In this document: one piece after another, positions 1 through 6,508 of the stretch | Numbering within the stretch: the stretch's first letter is position 1 | Layout of the letters: each line of letters begins with the position of its first letter | Notes under the pieces: generated by a model | The model's database searches: none | What the model was told of the DNA's origin: nothing | What the model saw: only the letters and a program-made list of their open reading frames with translations | IMG/VR virus record: IMGVR_UViG_3300046005_000999 | Coordinates: 1 to 37,845 of that record | Direction: 5' to 3' (one strand) | Source: a virus | Length of the DNA: 37,845 nt | Made by a program: the position numbers and the translations under genes

Positions 1-56
1 TTCTTGCTAACCTAAAGGGGAAAGAGGAGGAAAAGCCTAAAACAGAAAAGAAATGA
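1..56 (+). CDS. 3' end of the small acidic protein gene at 37614-37772 (partial copy)
   Basis: This is the last part of the 52-residue reading frame that begins at 37614, seen again because of the terminal repeat. It enters in the second position of a codon and ends in TGA, which overlaps the ATG of the next gene as ATGA. It is not a separate gene. Confidence 0.8.
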   Translation, partial: LANLKGKEEEKPKTEKK

Positions 57-126
57 AATCCACACGAATAGCTTTAATCGAACTTCTAGAAGAAATCAAG
101 AAATCTCACCCAGAACTAACCCATAA
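1..126. repeat. Terminal direct repeat, left copy
   Basis: The first 126 bases are identical to 37717-37842. Gene reading frames run uninterrupted across the join, so the two ends are the same place in a circular or circularly permuted genome. The last three bases of the window (TTT) do not continue the match. Confidence 0.95.
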
Positions 127-229
127 ACAAATCATAAAATCGTGTATGAAAATATGGGAATTTGATTCTTGGGAGGAAGAAGATGTTATAAGTAAGTTAA
201 AAGAAAAATATGTCGATAACAAAATTTAA
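53..229 (+). CDS. Hypothetical 58-residue protein
   Basis: The frame starts at ATG 53 in an ATGA overlap with the upstream gene and reads MKSTRIALIELLEEIKK..., ending in TAA. It is charged and mostly helical by eye, with a Trp- and Glu-rich middle, and has no signal or membrane segment. It overlaps the next start (ATG 210) by 20 bases, so translational coupling is likely. No family was recognised. It belongs to the plus-strand block that begins at the metallophosphoesterase and also carries DNA-modification and nucleotide-metabolism genes. Confidence 0.6.
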   Translation: MKSTRIALIELLEEIKKSHPELTHKQIIKSCMKIWEFDSWEEEDVISKLKEKYVDNKI

Positions 230-518
230 AACTGGGGCAATTAGAGACACTCAAACAGACAAGGAAGATTATATCGAAACTATATCTTGGAGGGCTTTCA
301 AAAGATACGCCAAATATATGACTGGCAAGAAATCAAAGTATGGGTCAGGCAACTTCAAAAAGGGAATACCAATAGAGAGTTATGAGAAATCTTTAGTTAG
401 GCACGTTCAAAAGTATTTGGAGAACAAATACGAGTGTGGAAAAGTTGAGGTTGGAGAAGACCATCTAAGTGCCTGCGTATTTAATTTATTCGGAATAATG
501 CACGAGGAAAACAAATGA
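210..518 (+). CDS. dATP/dGTP diphosphohydrolase-like protein (DUF5664 type)
   Basis: The 102-residue product has the layout of the phage DUF5664 / 'dATP/dGTP diphosphohydrolase, N-terminal' family. It has GAIRD near residue 9, a helix ending KYGSGNFKKGI (residues 43-53), then SLVRH (61-65) and the terminal GEDHLSACVFNL block (82-93). Family members are short phage proteins linked to nucleotide pools; the enzymatic activity here is family-based inference. It overlaps the preceding gene by 20 bases and the next one by 4 (ATGA), so it lies inside an operon. Its neighbour is a HAD phosphatase, which fits a nucleotide-metabolism pair. Confidence 0.72.
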   Translation: MSITKFKTGAIRDTQTDKEDYIETISWRAFKRYAKYMTGKKSKYGSGNFKKGIPIESYEKSLVRHVQKYLENKYECGKVEVGEDHLSACVFNLFGIMHEENK

Positions 519-865
519 CCGACAACACACCCTATACAAAAATAGTATCAGAAAATCTTAAATGGCTAGGAATAGACTTTGACGAAACTTTAGCGAATAA
601 TACTGGCTATCCTGATTTTACTTTAGGAGAGCCTATTGAGGGTGCAAAAGAAGCTATGGAAGAACTAACTGCTAAAGGTTTTAAAATAAGTATTTATACC
701 GCAAGGGCTTGGAGTGAATATAACATCATTGAGGAGTGGTTAGAACGACACAACATTACTTATAAAAGAATTATCTGCGGAAAGCCACTTTTTAGATACG
801 TTATAGACGACAGAAATATTGAGTTCAAGGGAAACTGGCGTGAAGTAATTGACAAGGTTAAATAA
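515..865 (+). CDS. HAD-superfamily phosphatase, possible nucleotidase
   Basis: This is a compact 116-residue HAD protein. The nucleophile motif DFDET (Asp21, Asp23) is followed by the motif II threonine in IYTAR, a lysine in CGKP and the acidic motif IDDR near the C-terminus. All four HAD motifs are present with no cap domain, so it is probably a small phosphatase acting on a nucleotide or a nucleic-acid end. It starts in an ATGA overlap with the DUF5664-like gene. The last 17 bases carry the -35 box of the next promoter. The substrate cannot be told from sequence. Confidence 0.8.
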   Translation: MTDNTPYTKIVSENLKWLGIDFDETLANNTGYPDFTLGEPIEGAKEAMEELTAKGFKISIYTARAWSEYNIIEEWLERHNITYKRIICGKPLFRYVIDDRNIEFKGNWREVIDKVK

Positions 866-877
866 TGTTGCTATAAT
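849..877 (+). promoter_or_regulatory. Consensus sigma70 promoter with extended -10
   Basis: TTGACA (849-854) and TATAAT (872-877) are separated by exactly 17 bases, and TG lies one base ahead of the -10. Every hexamer base matches the E. coli-type consensus. The predicted transcription start is about two bases before ATG 886, giving an almost leaderless mRNA. The -35 box lies inside the end of the HAD gene. Confidence 0.85.
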
Positions 878-885
878 ATATTACA

Positions 886-1032
886 ATGAATGACGAAATT
901 GACACGCTATGGCAGGAACGAGCTGATTTGCTTAGTGCAGAAGAAGAACCAATAGAAAGTTTTGAACTGGATTGTACCTGTGAACACCCAGATTGTATTT
1001 GCCCTATACACAATAGTGAAAAAGAATCCTAA
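886..1032 (+). CDS. Small Cys/His-rich protein, 48 residues
   Basis: The frame opens at ATG 886, directly behind the consensus promoter, and ends in TAA at 1030-1032. The N-terminal half is acidic; the C-terminal half holds a dense cluster, CTCEHPDCICPIH, which could hold one metal ion, probably zinc. No family was recognised. It is too short for most automatic calls, but it is well supported by the perfect promoter and short leader and by its overlap with the following HNH gene. A role as an accessory or DNA-associated factor is only a guess. Confidence 0.6.
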   Translation: MNDEIDTLWQERADLLSAEEEPIESFELDCTCEHPDCICPIHNSEKES

Positions 1033-1408
1033 ACAACTATTAGAAAAGAAGTGTGACTCATTATGCACGCCAGTTGTAAAAGTGATACATCCTTTTTGTG
1101 AAGCTTGTGGGCAACCCACTCAAGTTGCTCATCATTTTATTGAAAGGTCTAGGTCAAACAGACTCAGGTATGATTTAAATAATCTAATTGGTCTTTGTAA
1201 TTCTTGTCATGTGAAAATTCATAACCGATTTGGCAATAGTATTTCAGGTTGCTTAGATATAGCCGACATTATAAGAAATAAACGAGGTGAAGACTGGTAT
1301 CAGAAACTAAAAATCACCGCGAGGGAGATTGTGAAGACCGATATTAGTTGGTATGAGAAAAACCTGTCAGAACTTGAAGAATCTCTTCAAGTAAATCAAG
1401 GCATCTAA
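1016..1408 (+). CDS. HNH endonuclease
   Basis: The zinc-ribbon HNH core is clear: CEAC, then HH about twelve residues later, then NNLIGLCNSCH with a following His (KIH). That is two CxxC knuckles around the His-His/Asn/His metal site. I prefer GTG 1016 because the preceding 18 residues of the open frame (from TTG 962) are simply the shadow of the 48-residue gene; TTG 962 remains possible. The 3' end runs 42 bases into the convergent M23 peptidase gene. Free-standing HNH proteins of this size in phages are often packaging-linked or homing nucleases; which applies here is unknown. Confidence 0.8.
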   Translation: MKKNPKQLLEKKCDSLCTPVVKVIHPFCEACGQPTQVAHHFIERSRSNRLRYDLNNLIGLCNSCHVKIHNRFGNSISGCLDIADIIRNKRGEDWYQKLKITAREIVKTDISWYEKNLSELEESLQVNQGI

Positions 1409-2044
1409 TAAACCCATTCCTTTTAAGAATTGAATCACCGCTACGGTGTCGTTTGAGTCTGCTGTGTGGTCTCCTTTAAACCAAGAATTTGCATCTAAGT
1501 AAATCATAGGGTCAATCGCACCCTCAACTCCATTTTGAATATCTTGAATTACCCAATTGCCACTAACGAGTTTTGACACAAACATTCCAATATGAACATG
1601 AGCACCCTTCCAAGGGTCGTTTTTGTCTCCGTTAGTTGCTTCCCACGCACCAGATGTTCTAGAACCATTCAGTCCTGAATTACCGATATAACCTATCAAG
1701 TCACCTTCTTTGAGTATCTGACCTTGTTTGACTTTAATATCAGACATGTGCCACAAAATCATTTCTAACCTCGTAGAATCATCAATTTGATAGATAATTC
1801 GTACTCCATTACCTTTGGATGATAAAGCTCCGTTAAACGTCACCACGGAGGTCGTGGCTATTGGAAAAGGGCATATTAAAGGTGTTCCGAAGGTATCTTT
1901 TGAGCTTCCAATACCTAAGTCAGTTCCATTATGGAACGGAATCATTACCCCCATTTTGTGGTAGAAATCTAAAAACCTCTTGTCACCATAAGGTTGAGTT
2001 ATGGTTGGTTTAAAAAGGCATTGAATTGGAAGTTTGAATTTCAT
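1367..2044 (-). CDS. M23 family peptidase, probable endolysin
   Basis: This 225-residue zinc endopeptidase has the LytM/M23 signature: HNGTD (His38, Asp42), WHMSD (His99) and GAHVHIG (His149, His151). The enzyme class cleaves peptidoglycan cross-bridges, so lysis or wall penetration is the likely job. The open frame extends 18 codons upstream, but ATG 2044 is preferred: it forms an ATGA overlap with the XhlA-like gene and starts a sensible protein (MKFKLP...). There is no signal peptide, so release would depend on the membrane protein before it. The C-terminal end overlaps the convergent HNH gene by 42 bases. Confidence 0.87.
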   Translation of the reverse strand: MKFKLPIQCLFKPTITQPYGDKRFLDFYHKMGVMIPFHNGTDLGIGSSKDTFGTPLICPFPIATTSVVTFNGALSSKGNGVRIIYQIDDSTRLEMILWHMSDIKVKQGQILKEGDLIGYIGNSGLNGSRTSGAWEATNGDKNDPWKGAHVHIGMFVSKLVSGNWVIQDIQNGVEGAIDPMIYLDANSWFKGDHTADSNDTVAVIQFLKGMGLLDALIYLKRFFKF

Positions 2045-2289
2045 TGTTTTATCACTAAAGCAATTACTGCAACGATAACAGCAGAAACTATTATCCATAC
2101 GACTTTTCTTATATCACTTCGTATTTCTTCAACGACTTCTTTATCAGCCTTTTTATCAAGTGCCTGAAAAACACTATCCATAATGGATTTATGTTCTTCT
2201 GTATTTGCTTTAAAACCGTCATCTACTTGTTTGGCGATTTGTTTCATTTGAGTTTCAAGCACGGCTATTTGAGTTGATAAATCTGACAT
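2041..2289 (-). CDS. XhlA-like coiled-coil membrane protein (holin-associated)
   Basis: This 82-residue protein has a long heptad-rich N-terminal part (about residues 5-60) and a single C-terminal membrane helix of Val/Ile/Ala ending in Lys-Gln. That is the arrangement of haemolysin XhlA-type lysis proteins. It has its own promoter (2301-2329) and is translationally coupled to the M23 peptidase, so the two form a lysis pair at the end of the structural operon. Membrane localisation is clear by eye; a holin or holin-helper role is inference from position and shape. Confidence 0.7.
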   Translation of the reverse strand: MSDLSTQIAVLETQMKQIAKQVDDGFKANTEEHKSIMDSVFQALDKKADKEVVEEIRSDIRKVVWIIVSAVIVAVIALVIKQ

Positions 2290-2300
2290 ACATTTGTTAT

Positions 2301-2329
2301 ATTATACTATATTTCCTTCACTTCGTCAA
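2301..2329 (-). promoter_or_regulatory. Promoter of the XhlA-like/M23 lysis pair
   Basis: On the minus strand TTGACG (2324-2329) precedes TATAAT (2301-2306) with a 17-base spacer. The whole element sits in the last codons of the 78-residue gene upstream. The predicted start lies about five bases before ATG 2289. Confidence 0.75.
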
Positions 2330-2543
2330 CTATAACATCTTTTACTTCCTCTATTGGTTTGTTCTCAAACTTCTTATCCATTCCGTTATCTTCTCTAAAA
2401 GTATCAACTGCATCTTTGTATTCTGGTTTTTCTTGCACAGGTGTTTCTTTTAATTGCTGTGCCAAAAATCTCTCTACCGCTACAGAAACCATATTATCTA
2501 CGCTTTCCTCACTTCCCTCTGGTATTTTATATGTTTTTTCCAT
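2307..2543 (-). CDS. Hypothetical acidic protein, 78 residues
   Basis: The product is rich in Glu, Lys and Asp, with no membrane segment or recognised motif, and looks helical or partly disordered. It lies nine bases after the preceding small gene and before the lysis pair, between fibre and lysis genes. Small acidic proteins here can be fibre chaperones or assembly factors, but nothing in the sequence shows that. No Shine-Dalgarno site is seen, and its final codons double as a promoter. Confidence 0.6.
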   Translation of the reverse strand: MEKTYKIPEGSEESVDNMVSVAVERFLAQQLKETPVQEKPEYKDAVDTFREDNGMDKKFENKPIEEVKDVIVDEVKEI

Positions 2544-2552
2544 TTTATTAAA

Positions 2553-2735
2553 TTACGCATTTAAAACATCAATTTTTGCTTGAATCTTGTCAACTCCACT
2601 ATTAGCATTCGCTAACATAGTTGTGAGCTGCTCTCTTGTAAATGCCATTGCTCTTGTTACTTCCTTACCGTTTATAGTGGTAGTAGTAATTTCACAAACG
2701 ACATCACTGGAAACTTTTTTTAACTCTGTATTCAT
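2553..2735 (-). CDS. Hypothetical protein, 60 residues
   Basis: The short frame has a beta-like Thr-rich first half (ITTTTINGKEV) and a helical second half ending in a heptad-like stretch (VDKIQAKIDVL). It lies 67 bases downstream of the big fibre gene and just before the 78-residue protein. That layout could suit a small fibre-trimer chaperone, but no family was recognised. It has no clear ribosome binding site. Confidence 0.55.
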   Translation of the reverse strand: MNTELKKVSSDVVCEITTTTINGKEVTRAMAFTREQLTTMLANANSGVDKIQAKIDVLNA

Positions 2736-2756
2736 TGTTTTATTTTAATGGTTTAT

Positions 2757-2773
2757 AAACTCGACTCTAGTTT
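2757..2773. other. Short inverted repeat between fibre and small tail genes
   Basis: AAACT and AGTTT flank a seven-base centre that is itself partly paired. It lies in the 67-base gap after the fibre gene. It lacks a T-run, so it is more likely an mRNA 3'-end hairpin than an intrinsic terminator. Confidence 0.3.
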
Positions 2774-2802
2774 AGTGACATCACGGTCATATTATTATTA
2801 AA

Positions 2803-5800
2803 TTATTTTGTTCCTATTTGTCTTGAACCTAAAGTATCACATTCGTAATGAAACCCGACTGTCTCTAGCAAAGCCTCGCCGCCATACTCGTTCGCAGACG
2901 CAGCTATTCTTTTAAGAGTAAAAGTTAATTGGTCGCCTATTTTTAAATTCGTTCCTGTTATTGTGGTTATGTCAGTTCTTTTAAGTTCGTATCGCGTATC
3001 ATATGCTGTTTGTTCGTCGTCTGTTGTTACGGGATTAAAAGTTGTCTCTCCTTTATTTATGCTATAAATTACTTGCCATTTTACGTTGTCCGTTCCTGTT
3101 GGTGCATCATTCCCACCCCAATGCACGTGAAATACTAAATCTGTGCCCTCTTTGTAATCGTGAGGTATTTCTATACAACCAGAGCCTTGTTCCCCGACAT
3201 CAAACCCTCTTGTATATAGCCCTGTATTTGCCCCTGTATTGTCTTTCCACTCGACTATTCCTGGAAGACTTCCACCCGTCTGTAAAACAAAACTCCCAAC
3301 ATTCGCGTCATTCCATACGCTTGTCTGCAATTCTAAAGTCTTCTCTGTTGTTGTGTATAAATCCACGTCCCCGCTATTGTTCTCTAAATAAGTTGCTGCG
3401 TCTTCTAGTTGTATCTTATCCATAAATAAAGAAGTGCCTGCCACTTGGAAATTATCGCCACTATCGGACATTGAACCAACAATGACATCCCCATTACTTT
3501 CCATTCTAAACATATCTGCCGCTTCTCCAAATCTGAAAGTAGTTCCGTAAACCTGAAACTTTTGTCCTAAATCTATTTGTGTTCCAACTAAAACATTTCC
3601 ACTATTCCAATCTAGAGAAGGAGTAGTTCCATCGTTTGCGTATAATACTCTATTATTTGTATCAATGCTGTCATATTTATTATCTGTATCAGTAATAGTT
3701 CCTGTGTCAATATTAAAGTCCCCATATAAGTGCATATAAGTATAACTTGGATTAGCACCATTAACCTTAAATTTACCAATGGAGAAATCAAATGTATCAA
3801 AAGTATATTCTAACATTGCATCTAATTGAGTATGGTCTCCAATGTGATAATTTAATAAAGCCCAAGTATTAACACTAGGCCTAATATCCATTCTAAAAAG
3901 TGGTCCAGCTAAACTTTGGTCTTCATTATCTATTGTTGCACCTGCTTGACCATTATTTATTCCCCAGTCTGCAATTCCACCATTCGCAACATCAAATACC
4001 ATTCCAGAAACTAAACCATAAGGGTCATCAGAAGTCATTTTTAATCTTGGGTAACTTCCAACAATTTTAATAGATGGATTAACTGATTGTTCTGTTGATT
4101 GGTCTAATAGCAATACTCCTGTGGGTGCTGGTAGATTTGTTAATTGTGAACCATCACCATCAACAGCAAGATATACTGTTGAGTCTAATAGTATTTCGCC
4201 TGCTGTGCTTGATTTTAAGAAGCCACCAGCACTAGCGACAAATTCATTTAACACAATAGGACTATTACTTTGACCTAGTGTAATCTTGGCAATTTCACTA
4301 GCATCGTAGAATATTCTAAAAGGTGAAGTAAAATCTGCTACCTTTACACCAGAGTTGTTATCTACAATGACCGTAGCTTTAATTGTCCCGCCAGTAGCAT
4401 CTAGAGAATTAGCTCCAAGATTTACATTATCCCCAAACAAGAAGTAATCTTCATCCTCCATCCAAGTGAGGACACCAGAGTTAGTTGTGCCTGTGAAGTT
4501 TAAAGTAAGGTCAGTATTAGCAGGAACTTTGAAAGTATATGAGCCCGCAGTAAACTCTAAAGCATCTGCGGCAGTTACTGCATTAGCTATGATGTTGAGA
4601 GAGTTTCCGTCAAAGGCTATTGAAGCGTCTTGTGCCGCACCAAAGTTTATTTTCTGGTTATCACGAATTAAATTAAAACTACCATCACCAAGAATTAAAC
4701 CTACCCCAGTTGTAACACCCGTTGTCCCGTTGTTAATGGCTAGACCTGTTTTGTTAAGTGTTCCTATTGATGTATTACCTACCCTAAAATACATCGTCTG
4801 GTTAGTGGGGGTGTTAAATAATGTTGACGTTGAATTAGCTAAAAAGACATAGTTAGTTGCTGAAGGTGAAGCTTGCCCTAACCAAATACCAGCGTATGTT
4901 CTGTCTGCTGGTAAGCCACCAATATACAAATCTGCCCCACCGACATTCGCCCAAATATCTTTTTGAGTTGTTATTGTGCCATCAGGAACGACTGTAAAGT
5001 TACCAGAGCCCACATTTATACCGCCAGCAAAAATCGGAGCTCCATTAGAAACTGTCTGAGGCGTTGTTTGGTCTAGTTTAAGATAATCATTTATATTCTT
5101 ATCAAAATCAAAATACTTTTCGGTATTATGCCAAGTTGGGATTTGACCGTCAGCGGTTAAAGCGGTTCCGTTGACATCATCTAGGTCTTGCATTCTCATT
5201 CCGTATTCAGGAGCGACTTCTATGATTCCATTCTTGGCTGAACCCGTTTGAGCTTTAATAACAAATCCAACGCTAATTCTTTTCTCTGGGGCTACTGGTT
5301 CGGTTTTAGTTAGTTGTCCTGTGGTATTACTTAGATATAGTTGGTCACCAGCTACCCAGTTAGCAGAGTCTTGGTTGGCAGGGGTCTTAGTATAGATACC
5401 GTTTATCTTTCCAAACCAAGTAGTCCTTCCAAAGTTACCATTAGTAAAGGTTTCTGTTGCTACGCCCACTAAGATAAAAGGATTAGCTACTATTTCAGCA
5501 ACAACAGCTTTCTTTATTAAAATGTGGTCACCTTGAACACCAGCGTATTGGCACAGGTCTCCATCAGCAATATTACCTACCGCTTTACCATAGAAGTGTA
5601 ATTCACGTCCGTGTTGGAGTGTTACTTCGGAACTTAATTTTGTTGAGAGTGTTCCTTCAACTGAATCCCAGAAAGTAGTTCCTACTGGTTCAGAACCTGT
5701 GATTGTGTAGGTTGTGTCGTATAAAAACTTATCAAATGTTCCATCTTCTACTTTAGCTTCAAGATATCCTGCTGTTGGGTCAGTAGCAGAGAGTTTTACT

Positions 5801-6471
5801 TTTTCGTCTGTGTCGGTTGCAACTCCAAATTCAAGACCATCTTCTGTTGCTTTTACTTTAACTACTTTAGCACCTTGACCTGAGTAAGAATTAGGAACGT
5901 CTAAGAGTTGATTGAATGTTTTTGAACCACCACCACTTTGATTTATAATAGTAGTGTTTACTTTTGATTCAAATTCTTTTAAACCTTTAATAGCTGAGGC
6001 ATCTAATCTTTCTTCGTCCTTAAGTAGTTCGAGTTTATTTCTTATTTCTTCTGGGCTATCTTTCACATCCAAAAGTTTCTCATCTATTTCACGTGAAACC
6101 TTAGAGTAGTCTACGACAGCATTAAGTCCGTCTTTTCCATCAATTCCATCTTTTCCATCTTTTCCGTTTGTCCCGTCTTTCCCGTTGATACCATCTTTGC
6201 CATCTTTTCCTTTCTCGCCAGCATCTCCTTTCTCTCCTTTGAAACCTCTATCTCCCTTTCTCATTTCAACTGACTGAACTGCAATTTCTACTTCGTTCTT
6301 GTTGGCTTTGGTTTGGTCTAATTGGGAAATGGCTTCAACTATCTTTTGTGAGTCTGTTTTGATTTCTTCGATAGCTTGAATAACCTTCTCGTTTTCTTCG
6401 GTGAAGGTTTTAAGCGGATTAGCTTTAAAGGCTAATGCTTTGGCTAGTTTTTGCTTCTGAGCCTCATCCAT
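2803..6471 (-). CDS. Long tail fibre with collagen-like stalk
   Basis: The 1222-residue protein starts with a coiled-coil region (residues 1-70), then has 15 uninterrupted Gly-X-Y triplets (residues 73-117), mainly GKDG repeats. A very long beta-rich region with Asn/Gly/Thr repeats follows, and a C-terminal domain starts with FHVHWGG (about residue 1120). That FHxHW domain recurs in phage fibres. The short collagen stretch would form a triple helix, so a trimeric adhesin is expected. It has its own promoter. The N-terminus begins with MDEAQKQKLAKALAF and should anchor to the tail. The host ligand is unknown. Confidence 0.85.
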   Translation of the reverse strand: MDEAQKQKLAKALAFKANPLKTFTEENEKVIQAIEEIKTDSQKIVEAISQLDQTKANKNEVEIAVQSVEMRKGDRGFKGEKGDAGEKGKDGKDGINGKDGTNGKDGKDGIDGKDGLNAVVDYSKVSREIDEKLLDVKDSPEEIRNKLELLKDEERLDASAIKGLKEFESKVNTTIINQSGGGSKTFNQLLDVPNSYSGQGAKVVKVKATEDGLEFGVATDTDEKVKLSATDPTAGYLEAKVEDGTFDKFLYDTTYTITGSEPVGTTFWDSVEGTLSTKLSSEVTLQHGRELHFYGKAVGNIADGDLCQYAGVQGDHILIKKAVVAEIVANPFILVGVATETFTNGNFGRTTWFGKINGIYTKTPANQDSANWVAGDQLYLSNTTGQLTKTEPVAPEKRISVGFVIKAQTGSAKNGIIEVAPEYGMRMQDLDDVNGTALTADGQIPTWHNTEKYFDFDKNINDYLKLDQTTPQTVSNGAPIFAGGINVGSGNFTVVPDGTITTQKDIWANVGGADLYIGGLPADRTYAGIWLGQASPSATNYVFLANSTSTLFNTPTNQTMYFRVGNTSIGTLNKTGLAINNGTTGVTTGVGLILGDGSFNLIRDNQKINFGAAQDASIAFDGNSLNIIANAVTAADALEFTAGSYTFKVPANTDLTLNFTGTTNSGVLTWMEDEDYFLFGDNVNLGANSLDATGGTIKATVIVDNNSGVKVADFTSPFRIFYDASEIAKITLGQSNSPIVLNEFVASAGGFLKSSTAGEILLDSTVYLAVDGDGSQLTNLPAPTGVLLLDQSTEQSVNPSIKIVGSYPRLKMTSDDPYGLVSGMVFDVANGGIADWGINNGQAGATIDNEDQSLAGPLFRMDIRPSVNTWALLNYHIGDHTQLDAMLEYTFDTFDFSIGKFKVNGANPSYTYMHLYGDFNIDTGTITDTDNKYDSIDTNNRVLYANDGTTPSLDWNSGNVLVGTQIDLGQKFQVYGTTFRFGEAADMFRMESNGDVIVGSMSDSGDNFQVAGTSLFMDKIQLEDAATYLENNSGDVDLYTTTEKTLELQTSVWNDANVGSFVLQTGGSLPGIVEWKDNTGANTGLYTRGFDVGEQGSGCIEIPHDYKEGTDLVFHVHWGGNDAPTGTDNVKWQVIYSINKGETTFNPVTTDDEQTAYDTRYELKRTDITTITGTNLKIGDQLTFTLKRIAASANEYGGEALLETVGFHYECDTLGSRQIGTK
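6121..6255 (-). repeat. Collagen-like Gly-X-Y coding repeats
   Basis: Fifteen tandem triplet codons sets encode Gly-X-Y, including repeated GKDG units. The DNA is a degenerate tandem array that could change length by slippage. It lies inside the fibre gene and likely makes a rigid trimeric stalk. Confidence 0.85.
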
Positions 6472-6479
6472 TAGATACT

Positions 6480-6508
6480 ATTATAACATATTATACAGAA
6501 AAAGTCTA
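6480..6508 (-). promoter_or_regulatory. Promoter of the tail fibre gene
   Basis: TAGACT (6503-6508) and TATAAT (6480-6485) are spaced by 17 bases on the minus strand, with TG one base before the -10. The predicted transcription start is two bases before ATG 6471. The -35 is only a 4/6 match, but the layout copies the other promoters of this genome. It overlaps the stop codon of the upstream gene. Confidence 0.65.

Noticed and set aside
3042-3425. Plus-strand open frame of 127 codons inside the fibre gene
   Set aside because: It is a shadow of the 1222-residue fibre frame, Leu/Pro/His-rich with no domain and no promoter or ribosome site.
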